A DNA stretch of 64,000 nucleotides from Sphingomonas citri (GTDB lineage Bacteria > Pseudomonadota > Alphaproteobacteria > Sphingomonadales > Sphingomonadaceae), in assembly GCF_019429485.1 (NCBI RefSeq), contig NZ_JAHXZN010000002.1, forward strand, positions 455,401 through 519,400. Reading direction: 5' to 3'. The notes beneath the pieces were generated by a model, which saw only the letters and a program-made list of their open reading frames with translations, made no database searches and was not told where the DNA came from. Below, piece after piece: positions 27,601 to 35,528 of the stretch. The first letter of the stretch is position 1, and each line of letters begins with the position of its first letter. The translations under genes and the position numbers were made by a program.

Positions 27601-28032
27601 CAGCAGGCGCGGCCGGTGCTTCGCTCGCGCGAGCAACGGGGCGAGCGTCGCGTCGCCCTCGACGGTGAGGCGGTGATCCGCGCCGGTGACGGTGGCGACG
27701 CCGGGGACGAGCCAGTCGAGCCCGCCGAGATGTGCCGCGAGCGAGGCGCGCGAGGGCGCGTCCCACGGCATGTAGAAGCCCATCGTCTCGCGCTTCAGCG
27801 CGGCGCCCGTCGCGGTGGGCAGCCACGCGCCGGGGGCGCTCGCGACGCTCGCCGGAGCGAGCGCGCGCGGCGTCGTGCCCCCGTCGGCGAAGCGCGGCGC
27901 GACGCGGTCGAGCGGCTGCACCAGCAGCGCTATCAGCAGCGCGAGCGCGGCGAGCGGCACCAGCGCCGCGAGCGCCAGGGTCGCGCGAACGCGGCGCCCG
28001 CGTCGCCCGCTGGCATCGTAGAAGATGGACAC
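24685..28032 (-). CDS. GH18-like / polysaccharide deacetylase / GT2 fusion protein
   Basis: A 1115-residue three-enzyme membrane protein. Residues 17-38 are a membrane anchor. About 80-390 form a glycoside hydrolase 18-like domain with the acidic motif GVMLDLES (Glu195). About 448-650 form a NodB polysaccharide deacetylase: TFDDGPDP, metal site HSTTH and RPPFLGD. Helices follow at about 683-705. About 725-960 form a family 2 processive glycosyltransferase: VIDDGSTDGT, ALDADTQF, AEDQDL and QRFRW at 939-943. Further C-terminal helices follow. The glycosyltransferase half resembles PgaC/NodC types, so it may make and trim a poly-N-acetylglucosamine-like polymer. The start is GTG at 28032. No partner genes adjoin it. 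Confidence 0.88.
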   Translation of the reverse strand: MSIFYDASGRRGRRVRATLALAALVPLAALALLIALLVQPLDRVAPRFADGGTTPRALAPASVASAPGAWLPTATGAALKRETMGFYMPWDAPSRASLAAHLGGLDWLVPGVATVTGADHRLTVEGDATLAPLLARAKHRPRLLPMVQNARADGQWDGAATAALLADGGARRAFAAHLETLVAQQRGAGVMLDLESLPASAHPDYLRFLGDLRARFAPRGWVVMLAAPVADPDWDLAAYARAADRVVLMAYDEHWMGGEAGPIASQPWFARVVAQAVARAGAGKAIVAIGSYAYDWAGHSTEPRSVADAWAIARRAGTAPVFDPVSGNSHFSYQLGAAKHDVWLLDAASAANQLAAVRRTGAAGVALWRLGSEDPAVWPLLAGRALPARETLPAQDTVAVEGKGELLRLAAAASPGERGFVARDGLIRDERWGRLPGPDVVERTGARRRLVALTFDDGPDPRWTPRLLDVLRRERAPATFFITGANALGQGPLLRRIVAEGSELGNHSTTHANLGRRSEADIALELRATERLVEAYTGRAMTLFRPPFLGDADPDRRDELHASRVASRLGYLTVGLNVDPLDWEKPDAATIARRVIAGVAAGTAEHPAQIVLLHDSGGDRTHTLAALPAIIRGLRARGYELVPVSTLAGLSREMVMPRLAAGTGVRAAGARTLFDGAAWLRDSLGWLFAVAIALGIARSLSLTALALWRRRDAVPVPAPHRVPGFVSVLIPAFNEARVIVSSVRRILASEGVRVEVIVIDDGSTDGTSDVVRAAFAIDPRVRLLTLSNGGKARALNTALAQARGDVVIALDADTQFEADTIAKLTRWFADPAIGAVAGCAKVGNPVNLITRWQALEYVTAQQLERRALAALGAVTVVPGAVGAWRRVALDEVGGYPEDTLAEDQDLTIAVQRAGWRVACDNDAVAWTEAPETVRALFKQRFRWAFGTLQCLWKHRALIGRGRPRGLAWIGLPQALLFQFGFTLVAPLIDLGLVAGVGGTAWRVYDRGWDAAGGDAATVAAFWLAFTAIDLACGWIAFRLDRREAGFPALRLLLQRFGYRQILYAVVLRATYAALTGPKVGWGKLERTGSVDAGEAPVAMPAGEPALLPASLPKAA

Positions 28033-28386
28033 GCTCGCTGTGGCTCCCGGTAGGTCGGGGCGCCGCCTAGCGAATCAGGGTAAACAACGGGTTGCGACGT
28101 GGAGGCGCATCGGCCGTATCGGGTGAGCGCTCGCAGCCAGAACCTTGGTAGCGCGATCTCTGGCAACCCTAGCGTTAGTGTAACGCGAGAGGCTTAATCG
28201 CATCGCCATCCGTCCTCCCGCGTCAGCCCCATTGCCCTGTCTCGTCATCCCGGACTTGGTTCGGGATCCAGCCTTCCACGAACGCCGACGCCGCTGCTCG
28301 TGCAGAGGAGTGGATCGCGGAACAAGTCCGGCATGACGACAAGATGACGACAAGAGGTGGTCGAGCCCAGCGAGGGACGGCTTCCG
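28033..28386. other. Intergenic stretch before the GT2 fusion gene
   Basis: No coding sequence is supported. 28033-28240 is less GC-rich than its surroundings and probably holds the promoter of the minus-strand fusion gene. A short inverted repeat CGTTA-GTG-TAACG is visible near 28172. 28243-28338 is a class C repeat. Confidence 0.5.
28243..28338. repeat. REP-like repeat, class C copy 1
   Basis: Arms read CGTCATCCCGGACTTGGTTC and, inverted, GGAACAAGTCCGGCATGACG, with GTGGATC-type inner parts. The second copy is at 30641. It is related in layout to class B but has CCCGGAC in place of CCTGAGC. Confidence 0.75.
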
Positions 28387-29166
28387 CTACCCCCGCCCCG
28401 CCTCGACCGTGCTGCTGATCGATCGCTCGGGCTGGGGCGAGAGCGTGCGGACGATCGTCTCGAACCGCCCTCCTGACACGCGGATCTCGTTGAACGCCGG
28501 TGGAGTCGCGCGCGTGCGCTTGGACAGCGTGCCCGCGCCGATCAGCCGCAGCGTCCAGCCGCCGCGCTCATACGGCACGTCGAACGGATCGTGCACGTGC
28601 CCCGACAGCACCGCATGCACCCCCGCTTCGGCGAGCGCCTCCAGCGCGGCGTCACCGTTCCGGGTCTTCGCGGTACCCTTGGTGCCGCCCTCGATCAGCG
28701 GATGGTGGCCGGCGACGAAGATGAGATGATCCTTGGGCGCCTCCCGCACCAGCGCCAAGGCGCGGCGCAGCGAGCCGCGGCTCACCCGGCCCTTTGACCA
28801 GTTCCAGCGCCACTGCGCGCGCGCGGTGGTCTTGAGCGGCACGACGGTGATGCCTGCGACATCGAGCGGCTTCTCGATCATCCGCTCCACCGCAGCGTAG
28901 CGCGAGTATGGCGAGAACAGCCGGCGGATCGGATCCCAATAATAAGGGATGTCGTGGTTGCCGACCTCGAGCGTCACCGGCACGCCGAGGCTGCGCAGCC
29001 ACGCGCCGCCCGCCTCGAATTCGCCGGGCGTGGCGCGCATCGTCAGGTCGCCGGTCATGATCACCGCGTCGGGCTTCTCCGCGGCGACGAGGTCGCGGAA
29101 CCACGCCACCGCCTCCGGGTCCTCCGCGCCGAAATGGACGTCGCTCACGTGAAACAACTTGGTCAT
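28387..29166 (-). CDS. Calcineurin-like metallophosphoesterase
   Basis: A 259-residue protein with all five family metal motifs in order: SDVHFG, TGDLT, GNHD, AGHHP and SGHVHD. Members hydrolyse phosphodiesters or phosphomonoesters, and the class III-like layout fits cyclic-nucleotide or lipid-head-group phosphodiesterases, but the substrate cannot be read here. There is no signal peptide, so it is cytoplasmic. It lies 61 bases downstream of pncB on the same strand, so co-transcription is possible. No regulatory site is seen. Confidence 0.88.
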   Translation of the reverse strand: MTKLFHVSDVHFGAEDPEAVAWFRDLVAAEKPDAVIMTGDLTMRATPGEFEAGGAWLRSLGVPVTLEVGNHDIPYYWDPIRRLFSPYSRYAAVERMIEKPLDVAGITVVPLKTTARAQWRWNWSKGRVSRGSLRRALALVREAPKDHLIFVAGHHPLIEGGTKGTAKTRNGDAALEALAEAGVHAVLSGHVHDPFDVPYERGGWTLRLIGAGTLSKRTRATPPAFNEIRVSGGRFETIVRTLSPQPERSISSTVEAGRG

Positions 29167-29227
29167 GCGTCGCCCTTGTTCGTCAGAAGGATAGGACGCG
29201 AGCGCGCGCGCACGGTTCCGCCGCGCC

Positions 29228-30535
29228 TCACACCCGCACCGGCTGGGCGATCCGTCCGTCCGCGCCGAACACGCGCAGGTAGCGCTCGATCTCGGCCGGT
29301 GCGCCGGTCGCCTTGGCGGGGTTGTCGCTGAGCTTCACCGCGGGGTGGCCGTCCGCCTCGGTCACCTTGCACACCAGCGAGATCGGCTCGAGCCCGCCCG
29401 CGCCATCGGGGTCGCAGCCGCGGAAGTCGTTGGTGAGGTTGGTGCCCCAGCCGAAGCTCATCCGCACCCGGCCGTGGAAGTGGCGGTAGACGCGCTCGAT
29501 CGAGTCGACGTCCATCCCGTCCGAGAAGATCAGCAGCTTGGTGCGCGGGTCGCGGCCGTGCTTCTGCCACCAGCGGATGATCTGCTCGCCCGCCTCGATC
29601 GGCGGCGCGCTGTCCGGACGGAAGCCGGTCCAGTCCGCCACCCAGTCGGGCGCGGCGCGCAGGAACGCCGCGGTGCCATAGGCGTCGGGCAAAGCGATCA
29701 GCAGGTTGCCGCCGTAATGCCCCCGCCACTGTTCGAGCACACGATAGGGCGCGCCCGCCAGATCGGCGTCGTCGCGCGACAGCGCCGCCTCCACCATCGG
29801 CAGCTCGTGTGCGTTGGTGCCGATCGCCTCAAGGTCGGCGTCCATCGCCAGCAGCACGTTCGAGGTGCCGATGAAGCGATCGCCCAACCCCTCCTTGAGC
29901 GCCTCGACGCACCAGCGCTGCCACAGGAAGCCGTGGCGGCGGCGCGTGCCGAAGTCGGAGATGACGAGCTCGGGCAGCTGGCGCAGCCGCTCGACCTTGT
30001 CCCACAATTTCGCCTTGCCGCGCGCGTAGAGCACGTCGAGCGCGAAGCGGTCGTGGTCGCGCGTCGCGGCGCGCGAGCGCAGCTCGTTGATGATCGCGAG
30101 CGCCGGGATCTCCCACATCGTCGTCTCGCACCAGAGCCCGGCGAAGGTCAGCTCATACTGGCCGGCGACTCGGCGCAGCTCGTACTCGGGCAGGCGAAAG
30201 TCGGCGAGCCAGGCGAGGAAGTCGGGTGCGAACATCCGCGCCTCGCCGTAGAAGCTGTTGCCCGCCAGCCAGATCAGCTCCTTCTTGGCGAAGCGCACCG
30301 TGCGCGCGTGGTCGAGCTGGGCGCGCAGCTCGGCCTCGTCGATCACCTCGGCGAGGCGGACTGTCTTCGTGCGGTTGATCAGCGCGAAGGTTGCGCGCGT
30401 CTCCGGGTGGAGGCGGCGGATCATTTGCAGCATCAACAGCTTGTAAAAGTCGGTGTCGAGCAGGCTGCGGACGATCGGGTCGAGCCGGAAGCTGTGGTTG
30501 TAGGTCCGCGTCGCGATGTCGGTGACGGTGGTCAT
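29228..30535 (-). CDS. pncB: Nicotinate phosphoribosyltransferase
   Basis: Makes nicotinate mononucleotide from nicotinate and PRPP in the NAD salvage route. The 435-residue chain has the family start [22 protein letters not shown], the active-site stretches [19 protein letters not shown] and [11 protein letters not shown], then [22 protein letters not shown] and [12 protein letters not shown], and [21 protein letters not shown] place the start at 30535 (MTTVTD); an ATG 12 bases upstream is possible, and neither has a strong ribosome-binding site. Cytoplasmic. It is a little longer than the E. coli enzyme. Confidence 0.96.
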   Translation of the reverse strand: MTTVTDIATRTYNHSFRLDPIVRSLLDTDFYKLLMLQMIRRLHPETRATFALINRTKTVRLAEVIDEAELRAQLDHARTVRFAKKELIWLAGNSFYGEARMFAPDFLAWLADFRLPEYELRRVAGQYELTFAGLWCETTMWEIPALAIINELRSRAATRDHDRFALDVLYARGKAKLWDKVERLRQLPELVISDFGTRRRHGFLWQRWCVEALKEGLGDRFIGTSNVLLAMDADLEAIGTNAHELPMVEAALSRDDADLAGAPYRVLEQWRGHYGGNLLIALPDAYGTAAFLRAAPDWVADWTGFRPDSAPPIEAGEQIIRWWQKHGRDPRTKLLIFSDGMDVDSIERVYRHFHGRVRMSFGWGTNLTNDFRGCDPDGAGGLEPISLVCKVTEADGHPAVKLSDNPAKATGAPAEIERYLRVFGADGRIAQPVRV

Positions 30536-30640
30536 GCCGGGGGGCATAAGCGGTGCACGCGCGGGGATGAAGGGGGTGGCGGCGAAGGCGAGTTCGCAGA
30601 CCACCGATCGCGGTCGCTGGACGCCGCGGCGCCGCCCGCC

Positions 30641-30732
30641 ATCCCGGACTTGTTCCGGGATCCAGCCTTCCGCGTACGCCGACGCCGCCGCTCTCGCGGA
30701 GGAGTGGATCCCGGAACAAGTCCGGGATGACG
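30641..30732. repeat. REP-like repeat, class C copy 2
   Basis: The arms CATCCCGGACTTGTTCCGGG and GGAACAAGTCCGGGATGACG form a strong inverted repeat around a variable centre (CGTACGCCGACGCC). It lies between the pncB start and the DUF1190 stop. The matching copy is at 28243. Confidence 0.8.
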
Positions 30733-30798
30733 GGGAGTAACGGGACGACCGGGAGTAGCGAGCGGCGTGGGTCGTCGGCGCCCACCTCTCCGCCCCTC

Positions 30799-31443
30799 TC
30801 ACCCCCCGAAGGAGCGTCCCCCGCCCCAGCCACCGCTCGACCGCGCCGAGACGCGCCCGCCGAAGCCGCCGCGCGACACCACCGAGCTGCGCGTCTGGAT
30901 CCGCTGCGTCGTCACCGGCGCGGTCACCGCGCGCGAGCCGACCTGGTAGGAATAGCCGCGCCCACCATAGCCGCCGCCGTACAGCCAGGCGCCGCCCGGC
31001 GTGTAATAGCGGTCGTCGCGCCCGCTGCGGTACAGGCCCGAGTAGCGGTAGCCCGGCCCGTTCAGCAGGCGCCCGATCATGAAGCCGGTCAGCAGCGGCA
31101 CGAAGAAGCTTTGCCCGCCCTCGTTGCGGACGAGGCATTTGCCCGCGCCGAACTGGTCCTCGCACACGTCTCGGTCGGCGAAGCGCGGCGCGGTCTTGCT
31201 GTCCTCGGCCGCGGCGTTGCGGGCGGCCTCCTCGCACGTCACCTGCGCGAAGGCGCCGCTGGCCTTGCACTCGTCGACGTTGTTGAAGGCAGCGACCTCG
31301 GTGGGCGCGCCGTAGCGCTCGCGCGAGACCTGCTCGTCGCTCGGCTGCGGGTCGCAGGCGGAGAGCATTGCCAGCGCGCTCGCGGCGGAGAGACCCGCGG
31401 CGGCGGAGCGCAGGCGGCGGCGCGGAACGGTCGATTCGGTCAT
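30799..31443 (-). CDS. DUF1190 (YgiB/YjfM-like) putative lipoprotein
   Basis: A 214-residue exported protein. Its basic start and hydrophobic core end in a lipobox-like LSAC near residue 30. The conserved DUF1190 part (about 45-130) has [58 protein letters not shown], with four or five Cys likely to form disulfides in the periplasm. The C-terminal third is a Gly/Ser/Arg/Tyr-rich tail. It lies 7 bases after the DUF350 gene on the same strand, matching the yjfL-yjfM order of E. coli. Molecular function is unknown. Confidence 0.85.
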   Translation of the reverse strand: MTESTVPRRRLRSAAAGLSAASALAMLSACDPQPSDEQVSRERYGAPTEVAAFNNVDECKASGAFAQVTCEEAARNAAAEDSKTAPRFADRDVCEDQFGAGKCLVRNEGGQSFFVPLLTGFMIGRLLNGPGYRYSGLYRSGRDDRYYTPGGAWLYGGGYGGRGYSYQVGSRAVTAPVTTQRIQTRSSVVSRGGFGGRVSARSSGGWGGGRSFGG

Positions 31444-31450
31444 GGCGACC

Positions 31451-31867
31451 TCAATAGGTCATGCTGGCGGCGTTGAGCAGCCCGACCGAGATCGACGTCG
31501 CCGCGGCATAGACGCCGCTGGCGACATTGCCCTCCTCCAACCGCCGCGCCATGTCGCGCACCACCAGGCGGCGCACCACCAGGCTGGCGAGCACCTGGAT
31601 CGCGCCGGCGAGCACCGCCCAGGCGACGAACTCGATCGGGTCGGTGGTCTCGCTCAGCGCCGAGGCGAGCGGCAGCGCGAAGCCGACGATCGCGCCGCCG
31701 AAGGCGAGCGCGGCGGCGACGTTACCCTGCGCCACCAGCGCGCGCTCGTCATAGGGCGTGGATTTCTGGTAGATCGCCTTGAACAGCGCGAGCAGTACGC
31801 AGGCCAGCCCGAACGCGAGCAGGAAATGGCCCACGCCGGCGAGATAGGCGGGAATGTCGAGCGTCAC
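31451..31867 (-). CDS. DUF350 (YjfL-like) membrane protein
   Basis: A 138-residue inner-membrane protein with four hydrophobic helices arranged as two similar pairs. The first is GVGHFLLAFGLACVLLALFKAIY, then NVAAALAFGGAIVGFALPLA, a third FVAWAVLAGAIQVLASLVV, and a last VASGVYAAATSISVGLLNAASM. This is the DUF350 pattern of a duplicated two-helix unit with conserved small residues. In E. coli-type gene sets it accompanies PspA, DUF1190 and a glutathionylspermidine-synthase-like protein, as here. Its role is unknown; a sensing or channel-like part of the module is a guess. Confidence 0.88.
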   Translation of the reverse strand: MTLDIPAYLAGVGHFLLAFGLACVLLALFKAIYQKSTPYDERALVAQGNVAAALAFGGAIVGFALPLASALSETTDPIEFVAWAVLAGAIQVLASLVVRRLVVRDMARRLEEGNVASGVYAAATSISVGLLNAASMTY

Positions 31868-31940
31868 GATGGCGTCTCCCGGGTCAGTGGCGGGGCGGGT
31901 GGTCAGGTGAGGTCAGCGCGAGGGAGCGTCACTCAATCTA

Positions 31941-32060
31941 CGTTCGTGCTGAGGAGGCACTGAGCGAAGTCGAGGTGCCGTCTCGAAGCACCGTCGCGAG
32001 GGTCGTGGCAGTGCTTCGAGACGAGGCTTCGACAGGCTCAGCCTCTCCTCAGCACGAACG
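31941..32060. repeat. REP-like repeat, class E
   Basis: A near-perfect long inverted repeat. The outer arms are CGTTCGTGCTGAGGAGGC and AGCCTCTCCTCAGCACGAACG, and the inner arms are GTCTCGAAGCAC and GTGCTTCGAGAC, with a TTCGACAGGCTCAG motif. It is inserted between the DUF2491 and DUF350 genes and so splits the minus-strand arm of the Yjf module. It is the only copy of this class seen here. Confidence 0.85.
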
Positions 32061-32109
32061 GTGGCTGTTCGCGCGCTCGGTCGGCCGGCCGTCGGCGCCC
32101 TCCCTCCGC

Positions 32110-32751
32110 TCACGCGCTGAACTCCGCCGGCGACAGCGGCAACCCCACCATCAGGTCGTGCGTGGTATCGCCGCCCTCGGGGCTGGTGGCGACCGCGAGC
32201 AGCAGCTCCTGCCCCTCGGGCGCGAGGTCGCGCGCGTAGAGCATGCATTGCTGGCGGATGTGCTTCATCGGCGCGCCGTCACGCTCATAGTAGAGCGCCT
32301 CCCACAATTGCACCGGCGGCTGGACACGGTCGTCTCCCTCGTACCAATAGCGGCGGAACGGCGGCAGCCCGCCCTCGACCCACTCGGGCCTGGTCATGCG
32401 CTCGCGGAAGGCGGCATCGTCCCAGCCGCCGCTGGCGTAGGTCGACGACCACGGGCGGAACAGCGTGAAATCGTCGGCATCGCTGCCGTCCGCCTGCTGG
32501 CTCACCGCCTGGAGCATCAGCTCGTCGTCGGTGTAGAAGCGGTGCACATAGCCGCCGTCGTCGAGCTTGATCAGCCCCTGCGCGGTGATCTCGAGCGTAT
32601 CGCGGTCGAGCGTGAACACGCCGCCGCTCAGCCGTCGCCACGCCAGTGGGTCGAGCCGCACCATCCGCCCGATCGTAATGTCGCGCACCACCGCCACGCT
32701 GGGTCGCGCCGCCTCGTCGCGCCCGCCGCCGAAGAGGCTGCCGAAGATCAT
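32110..32751 (-). CDS. DUF2491 (YjfK-like) protein
   Basis: A 213-residue cytoplasmic protein starting MIFGSLFGGGRDEAARPS, then DITIGRMVRLDPLAWRRL, ITAQGLIKLDDGGYVHRFYTDDELMLQAVS, LFRPWSSTYASGG, and YYERDGAPMKHIRQQCMLYARDL. These are typical of the DUF2491/YjfK family, whose function is unknown. The start at 32751 is preferred to longer in-frame extensions because the family pattern begins here. It is divergent from the DUF2170 gene across 87 bases, which must hold both promoters. The genes on each side are the usual operon partners of this family. Confidence 0.87.
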   Translation of the reverse strand: MIFGSLFGGGRDEAARPSVAVVRDITIGRMVRLDPLAWRRLSGGVFTLDRDTLEITAQGLIKLDDGGYVHRFYTDDELMLQAVSQQADGSDADDFTLFRPWSSTYASGGWDDAAFRERMTRPEWVEGGLPPFRRYWYEGDDRVQPPVQLWEALYYERDGAPMKHIRQQCMLYARDLAPEGQELLLAVATSPEGGDTTHDLMVGLPLSPAEFSA

Positions 32752-32838
32752 GCCGTCACCCGTCGCGCCTTTCCTTGCCTCCGGGTGCGGGCTAATGCGG
32801 GGGGTGTCAACAGGCGTGAACGGCAGGAGCAGCGATCG

Positions 32839-33267
32839 GTGAGCGACACGGCGCGGGTATGGACGATCGGTCGGCTGGCGGACGCGCTCGGCGCGCACCG
32901 CGAGGAACTGAGCGTCGAGCGAATCGAGTCGGCCGAGCCGGTGCTGCGCGTGACGATGCACGACCACGGCGACCTCGCGGTGTTCGTCAGCTGCGCGGGC
33001 GAGCAGATCGTCGTCTCCACCCTGCTGTGGCCGGTCGACGAGCAGCCCGAGGCGGAGAAGTTCAACCGCTTCCTGCTCAAGGCGCAGAAGCTGGTGCCGC
33101 TGTCCAACTTCGCGATCACCGAGCTGGACGGGCGCGAATATTACGAGCTGATCGGCGAGCTCTCGATCGAGTCGAGCGAGCGCGAGATCCTGATCGAGCT
33201 GCGCGTGCTGGCGCAGAACGCGCTGGACGCCGCGGCCGACCTGCGCGACGCCTTCGCCGCCGCCTGA
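32839..33267 (+). CDS. DUF2170 (YjfI-like) protein
   Basis: A 142-residue soluble protein, VWTIGRLADALGAHREEL, LRVTMHDHGDLAVFVSCAGEQIVVSTLLWPVDEQPEAEKFN, NFAITELDGREYYELIGELS, matching DUF2170/YjfI. The start is GTG at 32839 with AGGAG nine bases upstream. Secondary structure looks alpha/beta with a long C-terminal helix ending in Ala-rich sequence. It lies 28 bases before the PspA-like gene and is probably co-translated with it. No enzymatic motif is visible. In E. coli it opens the yjfIJKLMC operon. Confidence 0.85.
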   Translation: MSDTARVWTIGRLADALGAHREELSVERIESAEPVLRVTMHDHGDLAVFVSCAGEQIVVSTLLWPVDEQPEAEKFNRFLLKAQKLVPLSNFAITELDGREYYELIGELSIESSEREILIELRVLAQNALDAAADLRDAFAAA

Positions 33268-33295
33268 CCCTCATTCCCTCAAGGACCGATCCGTC

Positions 33296-34036
33296 ATGTC
33301 GATGTGGAAGCAGTTCGTCACCCTGGTGCGCGGCACCGCGCACGAGGCGGGGCAGTCGGTGGTCGACGCGCGCGCGCTGACGATCCTCGACCAGCAGATC
33401 CGCGACGCCGGCGCGGCGCAGGCCAAGGCGCGCGACGACCTCGCCACGCTCACCGCCAAGCGTCGCCTGATCGAGAAGGACATCGAGGCGCTCGCCGCGC
33501 AGCAGGAGAAATATGAGGCGTCGGCGCGCGCGGCGATGGCGCGCGGCGACATGGACCTGGCGCGCGAGGTGGCGCAGCGGCTGGCGGGAATCGAGCAGGA
33601 GCTCGGCGGCAAGCGCCCGCAGGTGGAGGAGATGCGCACCGCCGAGGACCGGATGCGCGGCATCATCAAGTCGGGCGACGGCAAGATCGAGTCGCTGCGC
33701 CGCGAGGTCGACGTGGTGCGCGCCAACGAGAGCGTGCAGCAGGCGCAGGCGGCGATCGCCGCCAACACCAGCGGCGCCTCGTCGCAGCTCGGCTCGGCGG
33801 CGGACAGCCTCAAGCGGCTCAAGGAGCGCCAGGCGGTGCGCGAGGAGAAGTTCCGCGCCGCGGCCGAGCTGGAGGACATGCGCACCGGCGCCGACCTCGA
33901 CGCCAAGCTCCAGGCCGCCGGGCTGCTGCCGGGCTCGAGCAGCGCCGACGACATCCTCGCGCGGCTGGCGGCGCCGAAGGACGGCGGCGCGCCGCTGCGG
34001 CTCGACGACCGCAGCCGCGACACGTCGCGCGACTGA
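33296..34036 (+). CDS. PspA/IM30 (YjfJ-like) membrane-associated coiled-coil protein
   Basis: A 246-residue, almost fully helical protein of the PspA/IM30 (ESCRT-III-like) family. It has an amphipathic start MSMWKQFVTLVRG, then long coiled coil (about residues 25-190) rich in charged heptads such as DLAREVAQRLAGIEQELGG and EEMRTAEDRMRGIIKSGDGKIESL, and a flexible tail. Such proteins bind the inner leaflet and stabilise stressed membranes. No pspF, pspB or pspC is present; its partners here are the DUF2170 gene (28 bases before) and the ATP-grasp-like gene (14 bases after), which is the YjfJ context. Confidence 0.92.
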   Translation: MSMWKQFVTLVRGTAHEAGQSVVDARALTILDQQIRDAGAAQAKARDDLATLTAKRRLIEKDIEALAAQQEKYEASARAAMARGDMDLAREVAQRLAGIEQELGGKRPQVEEMRTAEDRMRGIIKSGDGKIESLRREVDVVRANESVQQAQAAIAANTSGASSQLGSAADSLKRLKERQAVREEKFRAAAELEDMRTGADLDAKLQAAGLLPGSSSADDILARLAAPKDGGAPLRLDDRSRDTSRD

Positions 34037-34050
34037 GCGGGCGGCGGCGG

Positions 34051-35220
34051 GTGGAGCGGATCGTCGGCGGCGAGCGTCCCGGATGGGAGGAGATCGCGCG
34101 CGCGATGGGCTTCACCTTCCACCATCTCGACGGCCAGCGTTACTGGGACGAGCGTGCTTATTACCGTTTCTCGCTCGACGAGATCGAGGAGCGGATCGAG
34201 GCGCCCTCTGGCGAGCTGCACCAGCTCTGCCTCGCCCTGGTCGAGGAAGTGGTGGCGAGCGACTCGCTGATGCAGCGACTCGCCATCCCGGCCGAGATGC
34301 GCGACATGGTGGCGGCGTCGTGGCGCGCCAAGGCGCCGTCGCTCTACGGCCGGTTCGACTTCGCCTATGACGGCACCGGCCCGGCCAAGCTGCTGGAGTA
34401 TAACGCCGACACGCCGACCAGCCTGTACGAGACCGCGCTGTTCCAATGGCAATGGCTCGAGGACCGTGTCGCCGACGGCACGCTGCCGGCCGAGGCCGAC
34501 CAGTATAACCGCCTCCACGACGCGCTGCTGGAACGGTTCGCGACTCTGTTCACGCCGCGCAGCCTCGTCCATTTCAGCAGCGTGCCGGACTCGATCGAGG
34601 ACCGGCAGACGGTGCGCTACCTCGAGGAGGTCGCGCGCCAGGCCGGGCTCGACCCGCAGTTCGTCGCGATCGACCGGATCGGGGTCGACGCCGAGGGTGC
34701 CTTCGTCGACGACGAGTCGCTGCTGATCGGCGCCCTGTTCAAGCTCTACCCGTGGGAGGACATGCTGCGCGAGCCCTATGCCGCGCAGCTGCCGACGACG
34801 AAGACCTTGTTCCTCGAGCCGGCGTGGAAGGCGCTGCTGTCGAACAAGGGTATCCTGCCCCTGCTGTGGGAGCGCCACTGCGGCCACCCCAATCTGCTCC
34901 CCGCCGCCTTCGCCGACGACGCCGCGGGCATCGCCGCGATCGGCCCGCGCCACGTCCGCAAGCCGTTGTTCTCGCGCGAGGGCTGGGACATCGCCCTGGT
35001 CGACGTCGGGGACGGCGTCGCGGCCGCGCCGCTGGCGGGCGGCTATGGCGAGGAGGGGCATATCGTCCAGGCCTATCATCCGCTGCCGGTGTTCGACGGC
35101 CAGCACGCGGTGGTGGGATCGTGGATCGTCGGCGACGAGCCCGTGGCGCTGTCGATGCGCGAGGACGACGGCCCGATCACGCGCGACCTCGCCCGCTACG
35201 TGCCGCACGCCATCGTGTGA
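34051..35220 (+). CDS. Glutathionylspermidine-synthase-like ATP-grasp ligase (YjfC-like)
   Basis: A 389-residue protein of the GSP-synthase C-terminal family, an ATP-grasp-type amide ligase. Visible family segments are WEEIARAMGFTFHHLDGQRYWDERAYYRF, GRFDFAYDGTGPAKLLEYNADTPTSLYETA, KLYPWEDMLREPY, LSNKGILPLLWE and the C-terminal GYGEEGHIVQAYHPLPVF. Unlike E. coli Gss it has no amidase half. The true substrates (a peptide, a polyamine or a protein tail) are unknown. The start is GTG at 34051, 14 bases after the PspA gene. Together with DUF350, DUF1190, DUF2491 and DUF2170 proteins it forms the YjfIJKLMC-like module. Confidence 0.9.
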   Translation: MERIVGGERPGWEEIARAMGFTFHHLDGQRYWDERAYYRFSLDEIEERIEAPSGELHQLCLALVEEVVASDSLMQRLAIPAEMRDMVAASWRAKAPSLYGRFDFAYDGTGPAKLLEYNADTPTSLYETALFQWQWLEDRVADGTLPAEADQYNRLHDALLERFATLFTPRSLVHFSSVPDSIEDRQTVRYLEEVARQAGLDPQFVAIDRIGVDAEGAFVDDESLLIGALFKLYPWEDMLREPYAAQLPTTKTLFLEPAWKALLSNKGILPLLWERHCGHPNLLPAAFADDAAGIAAIGPRHVRKPLFSREGWDIALVDVGDGVAAAPLAGGYGEEGHIVQAYHPLPVFDGQHAVVGSWIVGDEPVALSMREDDGPITRDLARYVPHAIV

Positions 35221-35528
35221 CTCGGTCGTATGGCGCCGGTGTGGGGTGCGATCGCGGCGGCATGGCTCCACTATCCGCCAGCGTCATCCTGAGCTCGTTC
35301 AGGATCCACCGTGCCGCACCTTCACAGCAGGAGGGTGTTTCGGGACCGTGGATCCTGAAACGAGTTCGGGATGACGGAGAGGTGATGGGGCGGCCTATGC
35401 CAGCAACGGGGTCGAGCCTTCCCGCCCGCCACCATTCGCCCCGCCCTTCCCACCACCCGCTCGGCCGATCGCGCGTGAGTTTCGCCTTCCCCCCGCCTAA
35501 GAAGGAGTGGCCGGGTAACGAGGACGCG
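35221..35528. other. Intergenic stretch before the two-component system
   Basis: Apart from the class B repeat at 35282-35376, I see no gene. The remaining 150 bases upstream of 35529 are CCGCC-rich with an AAGGAG at 35500-35505, too far from the start to be its ribosome-binding site. Confidence 0.5.
35282..35376. repeat. REP-like repeat, class B copy 2
   Basis: Arms CGTCATCCTGAGCTCG and, inverted, CGAGTTCGGGATGACG, with GATCCACCGTGCC inner sequence mirrored by GGACCGTGGATCC. It lies between the YjfC-like gene and the response regulator gene. Confidence 0.8.

Noticed and set aside
30536..31270. Extension of pncB upstream through the DUF1190 gene
   Set aside because: It passes through a class C repeat and the DUF1190 coding region in another frame. 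Family length and sequence start at 30535.
31941..32060. Class E inverted repeat as a transposon end pair
   Set aside because: The arms enclose only a short non-coding centre with no transposase, so it fits a REP-type element better.
32752..32967. A longer DUF2491 protein starting at 32967
   Set aside because: The extra residues overlap the divergent DUF2170 gene and show no family pattern; MIFGSLFGG is the usual start.
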